Source of the DNA: CAZUVM01 sp964623885
GTDB taxonomy: Bacteria; Verrucomicrobiota; Verrucomicrobiia; Limisphaerales; UBA8199
Length of the DNA stretch: 64,000 bases
Assembly: GCA_964623885.1 (NCBI GenBank)
Contig: CAZUVM010000003.1
Span: 1-64,000, forward strand
Direction: 5' to 3'
The stretch's first letter is position 1; every line of letters begins with the position of its first letter. A program made the position numbers and the translations under genes. Positions 50,539-59,058 of this stretch are shown piece after piece. Under the pieces are notes generated by a model, which saw nothing but the letters and a program-made list of their open reading frames with translations, was not told where the DNA came from and made no database searches.

Positions 50539-53022
50539 TTACTCTGTCTTTTCGACGAGGCCATTTGGTCCCGAAGTGATCCTCAGTAGAGATTTGCCCC
50601 AGCGCACGTGTCGGAGTGTCGCGGAAAAACCGCGCGGCTGGTTCGCTTCCCACAGCGGATTGCGGCTGCTGAAATTCAGGCTGGGATAAAACCCGAACAC
50701 CGTGCGAATCATCACGTCGGTGAAATCGGCGCCGCATAACGCTTCGCGGCAGATGGTCCCGGCGGTGGCAATGCGGACCGGGGCATCGTATTCCTTTTTG
50801 CGAGGACCGTAAAATTCGGCGCCTTGAGAGAAAGCGCCTTCGCGGGTCGCCGCTTCGCAACGGCGGTAAAAGTCTAATGCGTCCTTCCAGTAGCCGAGGT
50901 GACAGAGGCCGTCGACGGTTTCGGGCGGCCAACCGGAATAAGCGCCCATGGGGCCGTGATCCGGCCGATCGGACTGCTCGGCGGCGGGATCCTGAAGCGA
51001 TTGAGCGCGCATCCAGTTTTTCATGAGTAGCTCTCGGTCGACGAAATCGCGCATTTCAGAGCGGACCGGCGCGGGAAGGTCCTGGCCGATGCCCTGCGCC
51101 ATGAACTGGAAGTCGAGGCAGTGTCGCATATCGAACTGCCGTCCGTCCGGATAGCGGCTTTGCCAGAAGCCCTTGCCGCTCACGTAGAGACGCGGGTAAA
51201 TGGCTTTGACCAATTGCTCGGCTGCTTCCCGGCGTTGCGAGGCTAGATCTTTTTTACCAAGGAAATCGTACAGATCGGCCATGTCGCGGAGCATGGCGAC
51301 ATACGCGGCGTTGAAACCCGCAGTAGCGTGGATGTAGGTGGGCACGCATTCAAGAAAGTGCCACGGATCGCCGCCGAAATCGGCAAGGCCTCCTTCGGAC
51401 ATGAGGTAGTTGCGATAATGCAACGCGAGACGATCGAGTTGCTGCAAGACTGTCTTGTCCCCAACTTTTTGGTCCAGAAAAGCGCGGTCGCGGGAAATGC
51501 GCAGGTAGGTGGATGCGATGCGGAACAGCATCGGGTAATTGGCCACGTAACGGTACCCGAAGGCGCGGTTGCCGTAGTAATCAAACGCGAGATACTTATC
51601 CAGGTCCCACTGGAGTGTTTTGACGATGTAAGCGCGCATGGCGGAGGGTTCGAGCAAAGCAAAAAGCGTGTCCATCATGCCCGTGTCCCAGATGAACATG
51701 ACCGAAGCACCGTAACGTGGTCCCCCGGCCAGGAACACGCGCGAGCTGTAGGGCAGTTGGTCGCGGAACATCAATAGCATGGTGACGACCCCCATATAGT
51801 AATTCCGCCGAATGGCGGGGTCGTCGGTCTGCAACACGGGCAGGTTCTGTTCGAAGAAGCCGTTGCCCGGTGTGAAAACCTGTGCGTAACGCTGTTCCCA
51901 AAGAGTTTTCGCCTCTTGGAAAACCGCAGGAAAGTTCCTGGCCCAAAGATCCGCTCGCGGCCGGCTTTGTCCCTGTGCACCGAAAGCCATGACGAATTCG
52001 ATGGCTTTGGTTTGTCCGGGAGCCAACCGAACGTTCCAGTTCGCGGTGCCCTGGTGTCCGTCGCAGTCGAGCGAGTCTGGCGGCGTTGGGAAAGCGAAGG
52101 CGGTCTCGGCGGGGGTTTTTGTGTCGCTAATCACAAGAAGTTTTTTTGGAATTGGGATGCTCGCACGGTAATCATCCGCGTTGCTGGGGCGCCCGGGAGG
52201 CAGTTTGTCCACCGCCTCGCGCGCCGCCTCCGTTTCTTCGTAACGGCGTTTGGGGCCCCCGGCGCCGGGCTGAGCAAAAGCCCAGTCCCAGGAATTAGTG
52301 TCCGTGAGCTTGCTGACGGCTCCGATAAGGTCGATCGAGATCTTGGCGCTGATGTCTGCTGGTTGCGTGTTCGATAAAGTGATATGCCATAAAACGCCGC
52401 GATCATCAAAAACCATGCGGTTCAGTGTTTCGATCGCCAAGCCGTCAGCCTCACCGGCTCGCACGGATTGATAAGGATACCAACGGAATTTTTCAGCGAT
52501 CGGAACTTTGCCGTTGAGCCGGAACACGCCGCTGTGGAAGCCTTGAGAGTAAGGCGGCGAAGCGACCCAACTCACGCTCGCAAAATCCCCGTTCACCAGC
52601 AGCTCGGTTTTGAAGTTGTGGATGGAAGGGTATTGAGCGAGTTCATCCCGGGGCTTCCAGTCGCTGGCCAATGCGTCGAGTGCCGGCACTCCTTTGGGCA
52701 ATGGACATTTGTCGGCCGCGGCAGATTGCAGCAAGCCGGAGATGGCAAAGGCGCCGGCAAGGATGGAGAACGTGAGCTTTGAGCACCTCTCATTAACACC
52801 CCGCTTCAGTGGGGTGGGAACGCGGTCAGTTGAGGTTTTCAGCCGTTTTAACGGCTTCCAAGTGGACCAACAGTGCCAAGCGTGGTTGGCGGTTAAGCCG
52901 TTGAAACGGCTAAATTTCTGCCTGGCGAGTCGATCACCCGGCTGAAGCCGGGTGTTAATGAGAGTAACCGCTGTCCAAAAGTTGAGATGCACACTGCCAA
53001 ACAGGAGAGATTTCGTTTTCAT
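50539..53022 (-). CDS. MGH1/GH63-like glycoside hydrolase, with repeat in the signal-peptide region
   Basis: An 827-residue secreted hydrolase. The catalytic region (about 330-780) is an (alpha/alpha)6-barrel of the trehalase/GH63/MGH1-like kind: GGPRYGASVMFIWDTGMMDTLFALLEP, LQWDLDKYLAFDYYGNRAFGYRY, GGDPWHFLECVPTYIHATAGFNA and MGAYSGWPPETVDGL. The true signal-peptide core (SKLTFSILAGAFAISGLLQSAAA) lies at residues about 81-103, after ~60 residues encoded by a 178-bp repeat (52787-52964). No ATG follows the repeat in frame, so ATG 53022 is used. It overlaps the upstream gene by 4 nt. Confidence 0.82.
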   Translation of the reverse strand: MKTKSLLFGSVHLNFWTAVTLINTRLQPGDRLARQKFSRFNGLTANHAWHCWSTWKPLKRLKTSTDRVPTPLKRGVNERCSKLTFSILAGAFAISGLLQSAAADKCPLPKGVPALDALASDWKPRDELAQYPSIHNFKTELLVNGDFASVSWVASPPYSQGFHSGVFRLNGKVPIAEKFRWYPYQSVRAGEADGLAIETLNRMVFDDRGVLWHITLSNTQPADISAKISIDLIGAVSKLTDTNSWDWAFAQPGAGGPKRRYEETEAAREAVDKLPPGRPSNADDYRASIPIPKKLLVISDTKTPAETAFAFPTPPDSLDCDGHQGTANWNVRLAPGQTKAIEFVMAFGAQGQSRPRADLWARNFPAVFQEAKTLWEQRYAQVFTPGNGFFEQNLPVLQTDDPAIRRNYYMGVVTMLLMFRDQLPYSSRVFLAGGPRYGASVMFIWDTGMMDTLFALLEPSAMRAYIVKTLQWDLDKYLAFDYYGNRAFGYRYVANYPMLFRIASTYLRISRDRAFLDQKVGDKTVLQQLDRLALHYRNYLMSEGGLADFGGDPWHFLECVPTYIHATAGFNAAYVAMLRDMADLYDFLGKKDLASQRREAAEQLVKAIYPRLYVSGKGFWQSRYPDGRQFDMRHCLDFQFMAQGIGQDLPAPVRSEMRDFVDRELLMKNWMRAQSLQDPAAEQSDRPDHGPMGAYSGWPPETVDGLCHLGYWKDALDFYRRCEAATREGAFSQGAEFYGPRKKEYDAPVRIATAGTICREALCGADFTDVMIRTVFGFYPSLNFSSRNPLWEANQPRGFSATLRHVRWGKSLLRITSGPNGLVEKTE
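52787..52964. repeat. 178-bp element with 14-bp terminal inverted repeats
   Basis: Perfect 14-bp ends CTCTCATTAACACC (52787-52800) and GGTGTTAATGAGAG (52951-52964) bound the element. Its interior holds further hairpins (ACCCCGCTTCAGTGGGGTG, GCCGTTTTAACGGC, AAGCCGTTGAAACGGCT, ACCCGGCTGAAGCCGGGT). It is inserted in frame near the start of the MGH1-like gene. A truncated relative lies at 36387-36459. Confidence 0.85.
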
Positions 53023-56009
53023 TGGTTGAGCTCGAATTGAGCGCGCACAAATCGATGGACGTACACGTCTTTGCCTTCGGGAGTAAACAATTCTCGCTCC
53101 GAATTGGGGACGTTGGTCGCATAGGTGAGAATGATCTCGCCCGGTTTAGTCGAAAGCTCGGGGTGCTGTCGCACGGCGTAGGACATGATCGGAAAGGAAA
53201 ACTGTCCATGCTCGGGGACGCGGTAGATGGGTTCAGGTTTGCTCCAGGGGCCGGTCACTTGTTTGGCGGTGGTCAGGAAAATTTCCGGACTGAATACGTC
53301 GTAGGTGAAGCAGGTGTAAAGTTTCCAGGCCGGTTCATAATGCACGGTGCACTCGCTATTGACCGGTAGAAACTGCGGGATGCAATTCGTTGCTTCCGCG
53401 CCCCAATGCGGGCCCTGCGGGCCATTGACCCAGTATTCGTACGCTTCCGTCAGCTTGCCTTCAACCAAGTCTATGGTGCGGATACGTGCGAGCGCAGTCT
53501 GGCGTGGCGGTTGCACCAGGCCATAAAGGTAGAGGTATGGGTCCTGCAGCAGCAACGCGGAGTGGAATGTGTTGCCCGGCGCAAGCTTCAGCGGGTAGGT
53601 CTTTTGAACCCAGCGCTCGGGCGGGTCGAGTGGGTTGGAGATGCGAATCAGCGCGCTGCCCGCCTCTTTCCAGCCAAGCAATCCCTCCGCGTCGCCGCTG
53701 ATGCACCAGGCAAACAGAAATAACTCACCTTTGAGCATCACTCCTTTGGTGACCCAATAGTAATCACCCGGAATGCCGGGCTGGTGTGGAAAAAAGCCAG
53801 AGGGTTTTCCTCCGTCTTTCTTCCAGTAAAAAGTCAGGCAATCCCGAGGCGACTTGGCGCGGTCCTGGATTGCAATCGTGCTGTGGATCATGGGTGCGCC
53901 GGCGACGCGCATGCCGTTGCTCAAGCTGCCTATGAAGGTATCGCCGAAGAGCCACAAAGTTTTTTCGGGCGAGAGCACAATGGATTCGCCGTCGTCCGAG
54001 CCCAGCCAACCGTTGGTTCGCAAGCCGAGCATGTCTTTGTAAACAGGATCGGGCCCGATTGAAATAAGACGCAAGGGATGGACATCTGACACCGAATGCG
54101 CGCTTGCCGAGTCGGGGGCATCGGCACTGAATGAAATCGATCTGGCACTACTTGGTCTGATTGCAGCCCGCATTAAAATGCCGTTCGGAGTATTGGTCAC
54201 ACTTTCGAACCCACCCACGTGCAGAGCCACGGCGCCTCGGGTGAGCGTCATTTGGCCGTTGTTGGTAGAACCGGATAGCTTCACGTGTGGTGAAAGCGCC
54301 AACTGAAAGGTAATTGGGTCTTTGGCCGAATTCGTGATCGACCATCGCATGGACCTTTCTTCGAAACCCATTTGGAATGTCACGTCCTCGTCGGCGCACG
54401 CGAGCAGTTGTGGCCCGAGTTCATGAATGGTGGTGAGCGTTCGCGGTCCCCAAAAGCCTGGGATGCTGCTGCCGCCAGCCGCGCCCGGCTCGTTGGAGAG
54501 AAATTGCGCACCCTTGAACAGCAGGCCGGTAACCTTGCCGGTCGCGTCGATGACCACCTCGTAGGTTGAAGTAGCCACGCGCCTTGTTGCCTGTTGCTTC
54601 TGAAGCTCTGCATTTGAGCACGGCAGGGTGTCAGTTCGGAAAGGCGCCGCGGGCAGGCCGAACTTGTTGACCAATGTGGCGGTGGGCATGGATGCCCAGG
54701 CATAACGGACTGTCTTTGGATGAGGAACTGCCGCGCTGCTGAGCACGACGCTCTCGCCCTCGATGCGAGCATCGGCAAATCGATACTCGCCGTCTTCACC
54801 GGCGAGTGCAAAACCTTCAAGGCCATTTCTGCCAGTGGTAGCTAGACCAGCACCTGCCGTATCGAATTCGACGCGAATGCTCGAGCCCTCCGCCTTTGCC
54901 TCCTTGAACACCGGACCGGTCGCGATAAGGTTTTCACTATAGGCAACCTTGCGCGCGAGCAGGGCCGCGCGCCGGCCGATTTCCAGTTTTTCCTTTGGAT
55001 GCAAATTGGACCCGTCCGTCGTGCCAATGGTGACAACAAGCGCCGCATTTGAGATCGATTGCGCTGCTTTCGCCTGCGTCTCACGAATCCATGGCCAGTA
55101 GAAACCCTCCCAGAGGTTGGCATAATCGGGAAGCTGCACGATGAGAAAAGGAAGGTTGGGCTCACCAAATTGCTTCCTCCATTCGGAGATCATCGTGGAT
55201 AGCAGCGCCGGATATGTTTTTGGGTGCGCCGAATTGCTTTCGCCCTGGTACCAAATGACCCCTTTGAACGCGGTCTGACCCAGCGGGGCAATCATGCCAT
55301 TGTAGAGATTGGCCGGTTTGATCCCGAACATGGAATCGTGGAGGTCGTCTGACGCGAAATTTGAAAGGGCAGGTTCCGGGATCCAGCCTTCGCAAGTTGT
55401 GCCGCCAAAGGAACTGTCTATCAGGCCGATTGGCACATCTGCCAATGCCGGGTCTTTGAGCAGCTCAATCGCAAAAAAACAAGCGACGGCGGAAAAATTG
55501 CGGGCTGCGTCCGGCGCCCACGTATGCCACTTGATATCAGCAGCGGACTGCGGTTTGGCACTTGGCTTTTTGGCCACGCTGCACAACCGTAAATTCGGTC
55601 GCTCCACCAATGCCGTTTTTTGCTCCTCCGGCAGTGCCTCCTTGACTGGCAACTGCATGTTGGATTGCCCGGAGCAAAGCCAGACATCGCCGCAAAGCAC
55701 GTTCGTCAGTTTTATAAGACTGCCGTCGCCGTTAATGGTCAGGGTATATGGACCGCCCACATCGAGTCGCGGCAAAGAAATTTGCCAATGGCCGTCGGCC
55801 CCTGCCTGCACCGTGGTCTGCTCCTTGGCCAGGCTGACTTCAATAGTGGTGTCAGGACTGGCTTGACCCCACACGCGCACGGGTTGGCCGCGCTGAACAA
55901 CCATGTCGCTGCCGAATATTTCCGGCAGCCGCAATTCAGCATCGGCAAGGCTGCAAGCCAGCAGCGCTCCAACCACCAGAAGCAAACGAATCATGAACTT
56001 AGTGGTCAT
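53019..56009 (-). CDS. Sialate O-acetylesterase fused to DUF4185
   Basis: A 996-residue exported protein. The signal peptide is in MTTKFMIRLLLVVGALLACSLADA. Residues about 25-480 form a sialate-O-acetylesterase (SASA) domain: an N-terminal beta module, the Ser of CSGQSNMQLP (about 112-121), VIWYQGESNSAHPKTYP and the DGSNLHP Asp-His pair. A linker beta-region (about 490-640) leads to a C-terminal DUF4185 domain (about 640-996; NGWLGSDDGESIVL, LWLFGDTFIG, YWVTKGVMLKGELFLFAW). A GTG at 56015 would add two residues; ATG 56009 and ATG 55994 are also good. It probably deacetylates sugars, not necessarily sialic acid. Confidence 0.87.
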   Translation of the reverse strand: MTTKFMIRLLLVVGALLACSLADAELRLPEIFGSDMVVQRGQPVRVWGQASPDTTIEVSLAKEQTTVQAGADGHWQISLPRLDVGGPYTLTINGDGSLIKLTNVLCGDVWLCSGQSNMQLPVKEALPEEQKTALVERPNLRLCSVAKKPSAKPQSAADIKWHTWAPDAARNFSAVACFFAIELLKDPALADVPIGLIDSSFGGTTCEGWIPEPALSNFASDDLHDSMFGIKPANLYNGMIAPLGQTAFKGVIWYQGESNSAHPKTYPALLSTMISEWRKQFGEPNLPFLIVQLPDYANLWEGFYWPWIRETQAKAAQSISNAALVVTIGTTDGSNLHPKEKLEIGRRAALLARKVAYSENLIATGPVFKEAKAEGSSIRVEFDTAGAGLATTGRNGLEGFALAGEDGEYRFADARIEGESVVLSSAAVPHPKTVRYAWASMPTATLVNKFGLPAAPFRTDTLPCSNAELQKQQATRRVATSTYEVVIDATGKVTGLLFKGAQFLSNEPGAAGGSSIPGFWGPRTLTTIHELGPQLLACADEDVTFQMGFEERSMRWSITNSAKDPITFQLALSPHVKLSGSTNNGQMTLTRGAVALHVGGFESVTNTPNGILMRAAIRPSSARSISFSADAPDSASAHSVSDVHPLRLISIGPDPVYKDMLGLRTNGWLGSDDGESIVLSPEKTLWLFGDTFIGSLSNGMRVAGAPMIHSTIAIQDRAKSPRDCLTFYWKKDGGKPSGFFPHQPGIPGDYYWVTKGVMLKGELFLFAWCISGDAEGLLGWKEAGSALIRISNPLDPPERWVQKTYPLKLAPGNTFHSALLLQDPYLYLYGLVQPPRQTALARIRTIDLVEGKLTEAYEYWVNGPQGPHWGAEATNCIPQFLPVNSECTVHYEPAWKLYTCFTYDVFSPEIFLTTAKQVTGPWSKPEPIYRVPEHGQFSFPIMSYAVRQHPELSTKPGEIILTYATNVPNSERELFTPEGKDVYVHRFVRAQFELNQ

Positions 56010-56015
56010 GACCAC

Positions 56016-56750
56016 CTAAGCTTCGCCGCGGCGCAGGTCCATTGTTAGGGTGAATCGGGAACTGACGTAACGCACCTCAGCAAATTCAAAGGGCCGATTG
56101 CCCGGATCAAATACGGTATGCTCGCGCAACAGGAGCGGCGTGCCGGACGGCACGCGCAGCAAACGCGCCCGCTGAACATCCGCGACCGTGGCCAGAAATT
56201 CCTCGCGCGCATGATGTGGGCGAACTCCGGCTGCTTTCTCCAACGTGGCGTAAAGTGTAGCACTGAAGTCCTCGTCGCCCTTAAGTCCCAGTCGAGGATG
56301 AAACCACGATGTGCTTTGGAGAACCGGTCTGCCGTTCCAGCCGCGCACGCGATCCAATCGCCAGACGGGAGTTCCCGGATTCAATTGCAGCGAGCGGGCT
56401 GCGCCGGGGCTGGCCGGTACGCGGCGATAAGTCAGCCGGAAATTTTTGACGCTGATTCCCTTGGCCGCCATCTCCTGGGTGAAACTGCGCCATGCGCGAA
56501 TGCCGGACTCGACGTGATTCTGGCTGACACGCGTGCCGATGCCGGCTTTGCGCTCCAACAGTCCCTCGAAAACGAGTTTGCTGATGCCGGAACGAATCGT
56601 TCCGCGGCTGACCCCAAGTTGCGCCGCGAGTTTGAGTTCGTTTGGGAGCAAGGCGCCCTTCTGGTATCCGGATTCCAGGGTTAATTTGCGCAGCACGTTC
56701 TCGACTTGTGCGCGAAGCGGTAAGGCGCTCTGGTGATCCAGTTTGAGCAT
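56016..56750 (-). CDS. GntR-family regulator, HutC/UTRA type
   Basis: A 244-residue repressor-like protein. Residues about 8-72 form the winged helix-turn-helix (LTLESGYQKGALLPNELKLAAQLGVSRGTIRSGISKLVFEGLLERKAGIGTRV). Residues about 95-240 form a UTRA effector-binding domain, with PVWRLDRVRGWNGRPVLQSTSWFHPRL and ADVQRARLLRVPSGTPLLLREHTVFDPGNRPFEFAEVRY. Such regulators usually sense a sugar phosphate or similar ligand. It is next to the SASA-DUF4185 gene (start 6 nt after its stop). ATG 56750 is chosen; an operator-like GTATATAC lies 9 nt upstream. Confidence 0.9.
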   Translation of the reverse strand: MLKLDHQSALPLRAQVENVLRKLTLESGYQKGALLPNELKLAAQLGVSRGTIRSGISKLVFEGLLERKAGIGTRVSQNHVESGIRAWRSFTQEMAAKGISVKNFRLTYRRVPASPGAARSLQLNPGTPVWRLDRVRGWNGRPVLQSTSWFHPRLGLKGDEDFSATLYATLEKAAGVRPHHAREEFLATVADVQRARLLRVPSGTPLLLREHTVFDPGNRPFEFAEVRYVSSRFTLTMDLRRGEA

Positions 56751-56759
56751 TGGCGATAA

Positions 56760-56767
56760 GTATATAC
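56760..56767. promoter_or_regulatory. HutC-type operator candidate GTATATAC
   Basis: This perfect 8-bp palindrome lies 9 nt before the GntR gene's ATG. It matches the published HutC-subfamily consensus GTMTAKAC for GntR regulators, and the neighbouring regulator is of that type. This suggests self-repression. I did not find another exact copy in the regions upstream of the mannosidase genes by eye. Confidence 0.55.
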
Positions 56768-56790
56768 AAAGTCCGCGAGCAGCGTCAAAC

Positions 56791-56818
56791 GGAGCGCGAG
56801 CGGTCCCCGCTCGCAGCG
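56791..56818. repeat. GAGCGGTCCCCGCTCGC REP-like unit
   Basis: GGAGCGCGAGCGGTCCCCGC followed by TCGCAGCG forms a GC-rich hairpin. Related units occur near 179, 11479, 18778 and 40073. It lies between the GntR regulator and the phosphomannose isomerase-like gene. Confidence 0.6.
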
Positions 56819-56911
56819 TTTGGACGGGTCCTACGCTGCGATCTGGACCAGCGCACTCTGGCTCAGCGGCTGCATTTTCCAATACGCTCTAGCCGTATCC
56901 ATGCAGTTGAA

Positions 56912-57067
56912 AACCACAGATGGACACGGATGAACACAGATTTGCTGTAACGGCAGCAACACAGCGCCGGTCGAGTGCGGAATTACCAATAAGAGATGTT
57001 GCTACCGATGGTAGGAATCGTGCTCCAGATCCTCTTCATCAGTGTTTATCTGAGTGAATCTGTGGTT
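56912..57067. repeat. 156-bp element with long inverted arms, copy B
   Basis: Arms AACCACAGATGGACACGGAT... (56912-56941) and their complement (57038-57067) flank about 96 bp. The arms match those of the element at 50358-50512 and the spacing is nearly identical, but the interior is different. It ends 38 nt before the stop codon of the isomerase-like gene. Confidence 0.75.
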
Positions 57068-57105
57068 AAACTGATCGTGCCTTAGACCCAACTGTCGTTT
57101 CGCTT

Positions 57106-58938
57106 TTACGCTTGTTTCAACCGGATCATCACCACGGTGCATTGTGAGCCATCAGGGCTGATGAACTCGTAATCCCCGAACGCGGCTGGAATGAGGCAGG
57201 CCTGCAGAAAATCCAGTGTGGTCTGCCGCGCCGGATCCTGCCGGGAGCGAATGATCACCGATTTGCCGACAGTAAGCGTTGGAATTTGCAGGAACCGCCC
57301 TTCAGTGCTGTGCGCCATCGGCTTCGTAAAGACAAAGCGTTCGATCTCGAAGGGCATTTCTGAAATGGAAGTGTAGCGATCCATCCGCGTTTCGCCATCG
57401 CCGCGCACTACTACCGGCCGCGCGCGCAGATGCTCCTGCACATATTTTTCCCGACGCCACTTGTTGTTTCGAAACGAATGTTCCAGATGCATGCGCATGG
57501 GCGGCGCGGTCATCGTTTTGGCCTTGTCGTCCCAGGTATGCCTCGCGAAGTCATACGTGAAGAAGGAATATTCCGTGCCCGCTACGCTCGGGCCCGTGTC
57601 CATTTCCAGGATCATCTGGTTGCCGCCGTGACCGTGCTCGGTGCCAGGTGGGATTAGGAACAGGTCGCCCACATTGGTGGCCCAGCGACGGATGAACTTT
57701 TGCCAATCAAATACCTTTCGATTATTTGAGTTGCGGCAAAGTCGTTCGTATTCTTCCAAGTCGGCATCTTCCTTGAATCCCATCATCGTGCCGGCGTCGG
57801 GATAGGCCTCTACAATGTAGTAAGTCTCGTACCGGCCCAGTGGCTCGTTGAAATTCCTTTTGTTGTAATCGGTGTCCGGATGATTGTGGATAGGCATGCT
57901 GCCGCGTTCATAAGGGACTGGTTCGGCGAAGTAGCCGTCGTCGAGCCACACTTGCAGCGGCAGCAGATCAGGATATTTATCGTGAACATACTGCCCGACT
58001 ATTTGGACCGGGCGTTGCATGATGTTCTGACAGGGAATGTTGAATTCGGCGCTCGCCCCCACGTCCACCAGAATGCTCAGCTCGATGCCGGCCAATTCGT
58101 TCCAAGCCATGTTTTCGAGACCGGGAATCTCATCGTAGATTTGCTTGAAGCGATAGGAGCCCCACGGGCCAGGCTGCGTAATTTTGACCTGCTTAATCGG
58201 ACCCTTAACCAGATCATCGATGATCGTGTTATAGCCCTTCGCCGAAACCATCTTCAGATTCCGAGCATCCACCGCTTCTATGTAGTAATCCATGCGCGCG
58301 AAAGCCTTTTTCTTTTGCCGCAGCAAGAGATAGAAATCGCAATAATAGTACTTCTTCCATTGATAATTCGGCGTAGGAGTCTCCGAACCAAAGGTAACGA
58401 GCTTGCCGTCCCACATCTGCCAGAGTAACGGCTGCATGGTGAAATCAGCGTAGAACCTCAGGTCATACAGATCTTGCAGTGCCGCGATTGCGGCACCAGG
58501 ACCGACAACGAGGACCACGTCCACTTTGGTCTCTTTGCGTTGGCTAAGGCGCTGCTGCAAAGCGGCCAATTTCGTCTGGTCGAGAATGTCCTCAAGCGTG
58601 CCCTTTGAGTTCACGTAACCAAACGAGGGGTCGTCGGTAACGAATGGGCGGCGGTAGGCCTCAATTTCCTCAATGCTTTTAAACAAACCCGCTGTGGAAA
58701 GGATCTCAACGGAAGCGCCTTTAGCGGCCTCGCGTAAACCAGACTGGAGCGCTGTCCAATCTACGCCATACCAGCCATCGATCGCGGCGGCTGCAGGCCG
58801 TCCGGATGCGCGCTTGTCCCGGATCAGAGCGAGCACGTGGTCGAGGACAGCTTGTGTTCCACAGACGACTTCCTGTCGAACGGATGGCGGGACGGTGACA
58901 TGGTTGGTGGCGTTCTTGCGATATTCGTAGAGGGGCAT
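57106..58938 (-). CDS. Class I phosphomannose isomerase-like cupin protein with degenerate kinase domain
   Basis: A 610-residue cytoplasmic protein. Residues about 20-215 resemble a uridine kinase/P-loop domain, but the loop reads AAAIDGWYGVDWTALQ where active kinases have G-x4-GK[ST], so Walker A is lost. Residues about 250-600 are a type I mannose-6-phosphate isomerase-like cupin region: SMPIHNHPDTDYNKRNFNEPLGRYETYYIVEA and FLIPPGTEHGHGGNQMILEMD supply the metal ligands. It should channel mannose phosphate into fructose-6-phosphate, or bind sugar phosphate for regulation. It is divergent from the GH92 gene (120 nt). Confidence 0.8.
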   Translation of the reverse strand: MPLYEYRKNATNHVTVPPSVRQEVVCGTQAVLDHVLALIRDKRASGRPAAAAIDGWYGVDWTALQSGLREAAKGASVEILSTAGLFKSIEEIEAYRRPFVTDDPSFGYVNSKGTLEDILDQTKLAALQQRLSQRKETKVDVVLVVGPGAAIAALQDLYDLRFYADFTMQPLLWQMWDGKLVTFGSETPTPNYQWKKYYYCDFYLLLRQKKKAFARMDYYIEAVDARNLKMVSAKGYNTIIDDLVKGPIKQVKITQPGPWGSYRFKQIYDEIPGLENMAWNELAGIELSILVDVGASAEFNIPCQNIMQRPVQIVGQYVHDKYPDLLPLQVWLDDGYFAEPVPYERGSMPIHNHPDTDYNKRNFNEPLGRYETYYIVEAYPDAGTMMGFKEDADLEEYERLCRNSNNRKVFDWQKFIRRWATNVGDLFLIPPGTEHGHGGNQMILEMDTGPSVAGTEYSFFTYDFARHTWDDKAKTMTAPPMRMHLEHSFRNNKWRREKYVQEHLRARPVVVRGDGETRMDRYTSISEMPFEIERFVFTKPMAHSTEGRFLQIPTLTVGKSVIIRSRQDPARQTTLDFLQACLIPAAFGDYEFISPDGSQCTVVMIRLKQA

Positions 58939-59058
58939 GGATTGGCTTCAATATGCGGATCAGCCGCTGATTGGCAAGTTCTCGTCAAGAGGACTCCGCG
59001 CTGGATGCCGAGGACCGCTCTGCCTATGATTCCATGACATATCAAAAGTGCTACCCTT
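58939..59058. promoter_or_regulatory. Shared upstream region of the isomerase-like and GH92 genes
   Basis: This 120-nt gap should hold divergent promoters for both sides of the mannoside locus. No GTMTAKAC-type site or other strong palindrome is seen by eye. There is no clear Shine-Dalgarno sequence before ATG 59059. Confidence 0.4.

Noticed and set aside
52787..52964. Insertion sequence with transposase
   Set aside because: It has inverted ends but only 178 bp and no transposase frame; at most a non-autonomous element.
53019..56009. FYR-type tail on the SASA-DUF4185 protein
   Set aside because: It ends VHRFVRAQFELNQ without the strand-GPW-FYR pattern, so it is not counted among the four.
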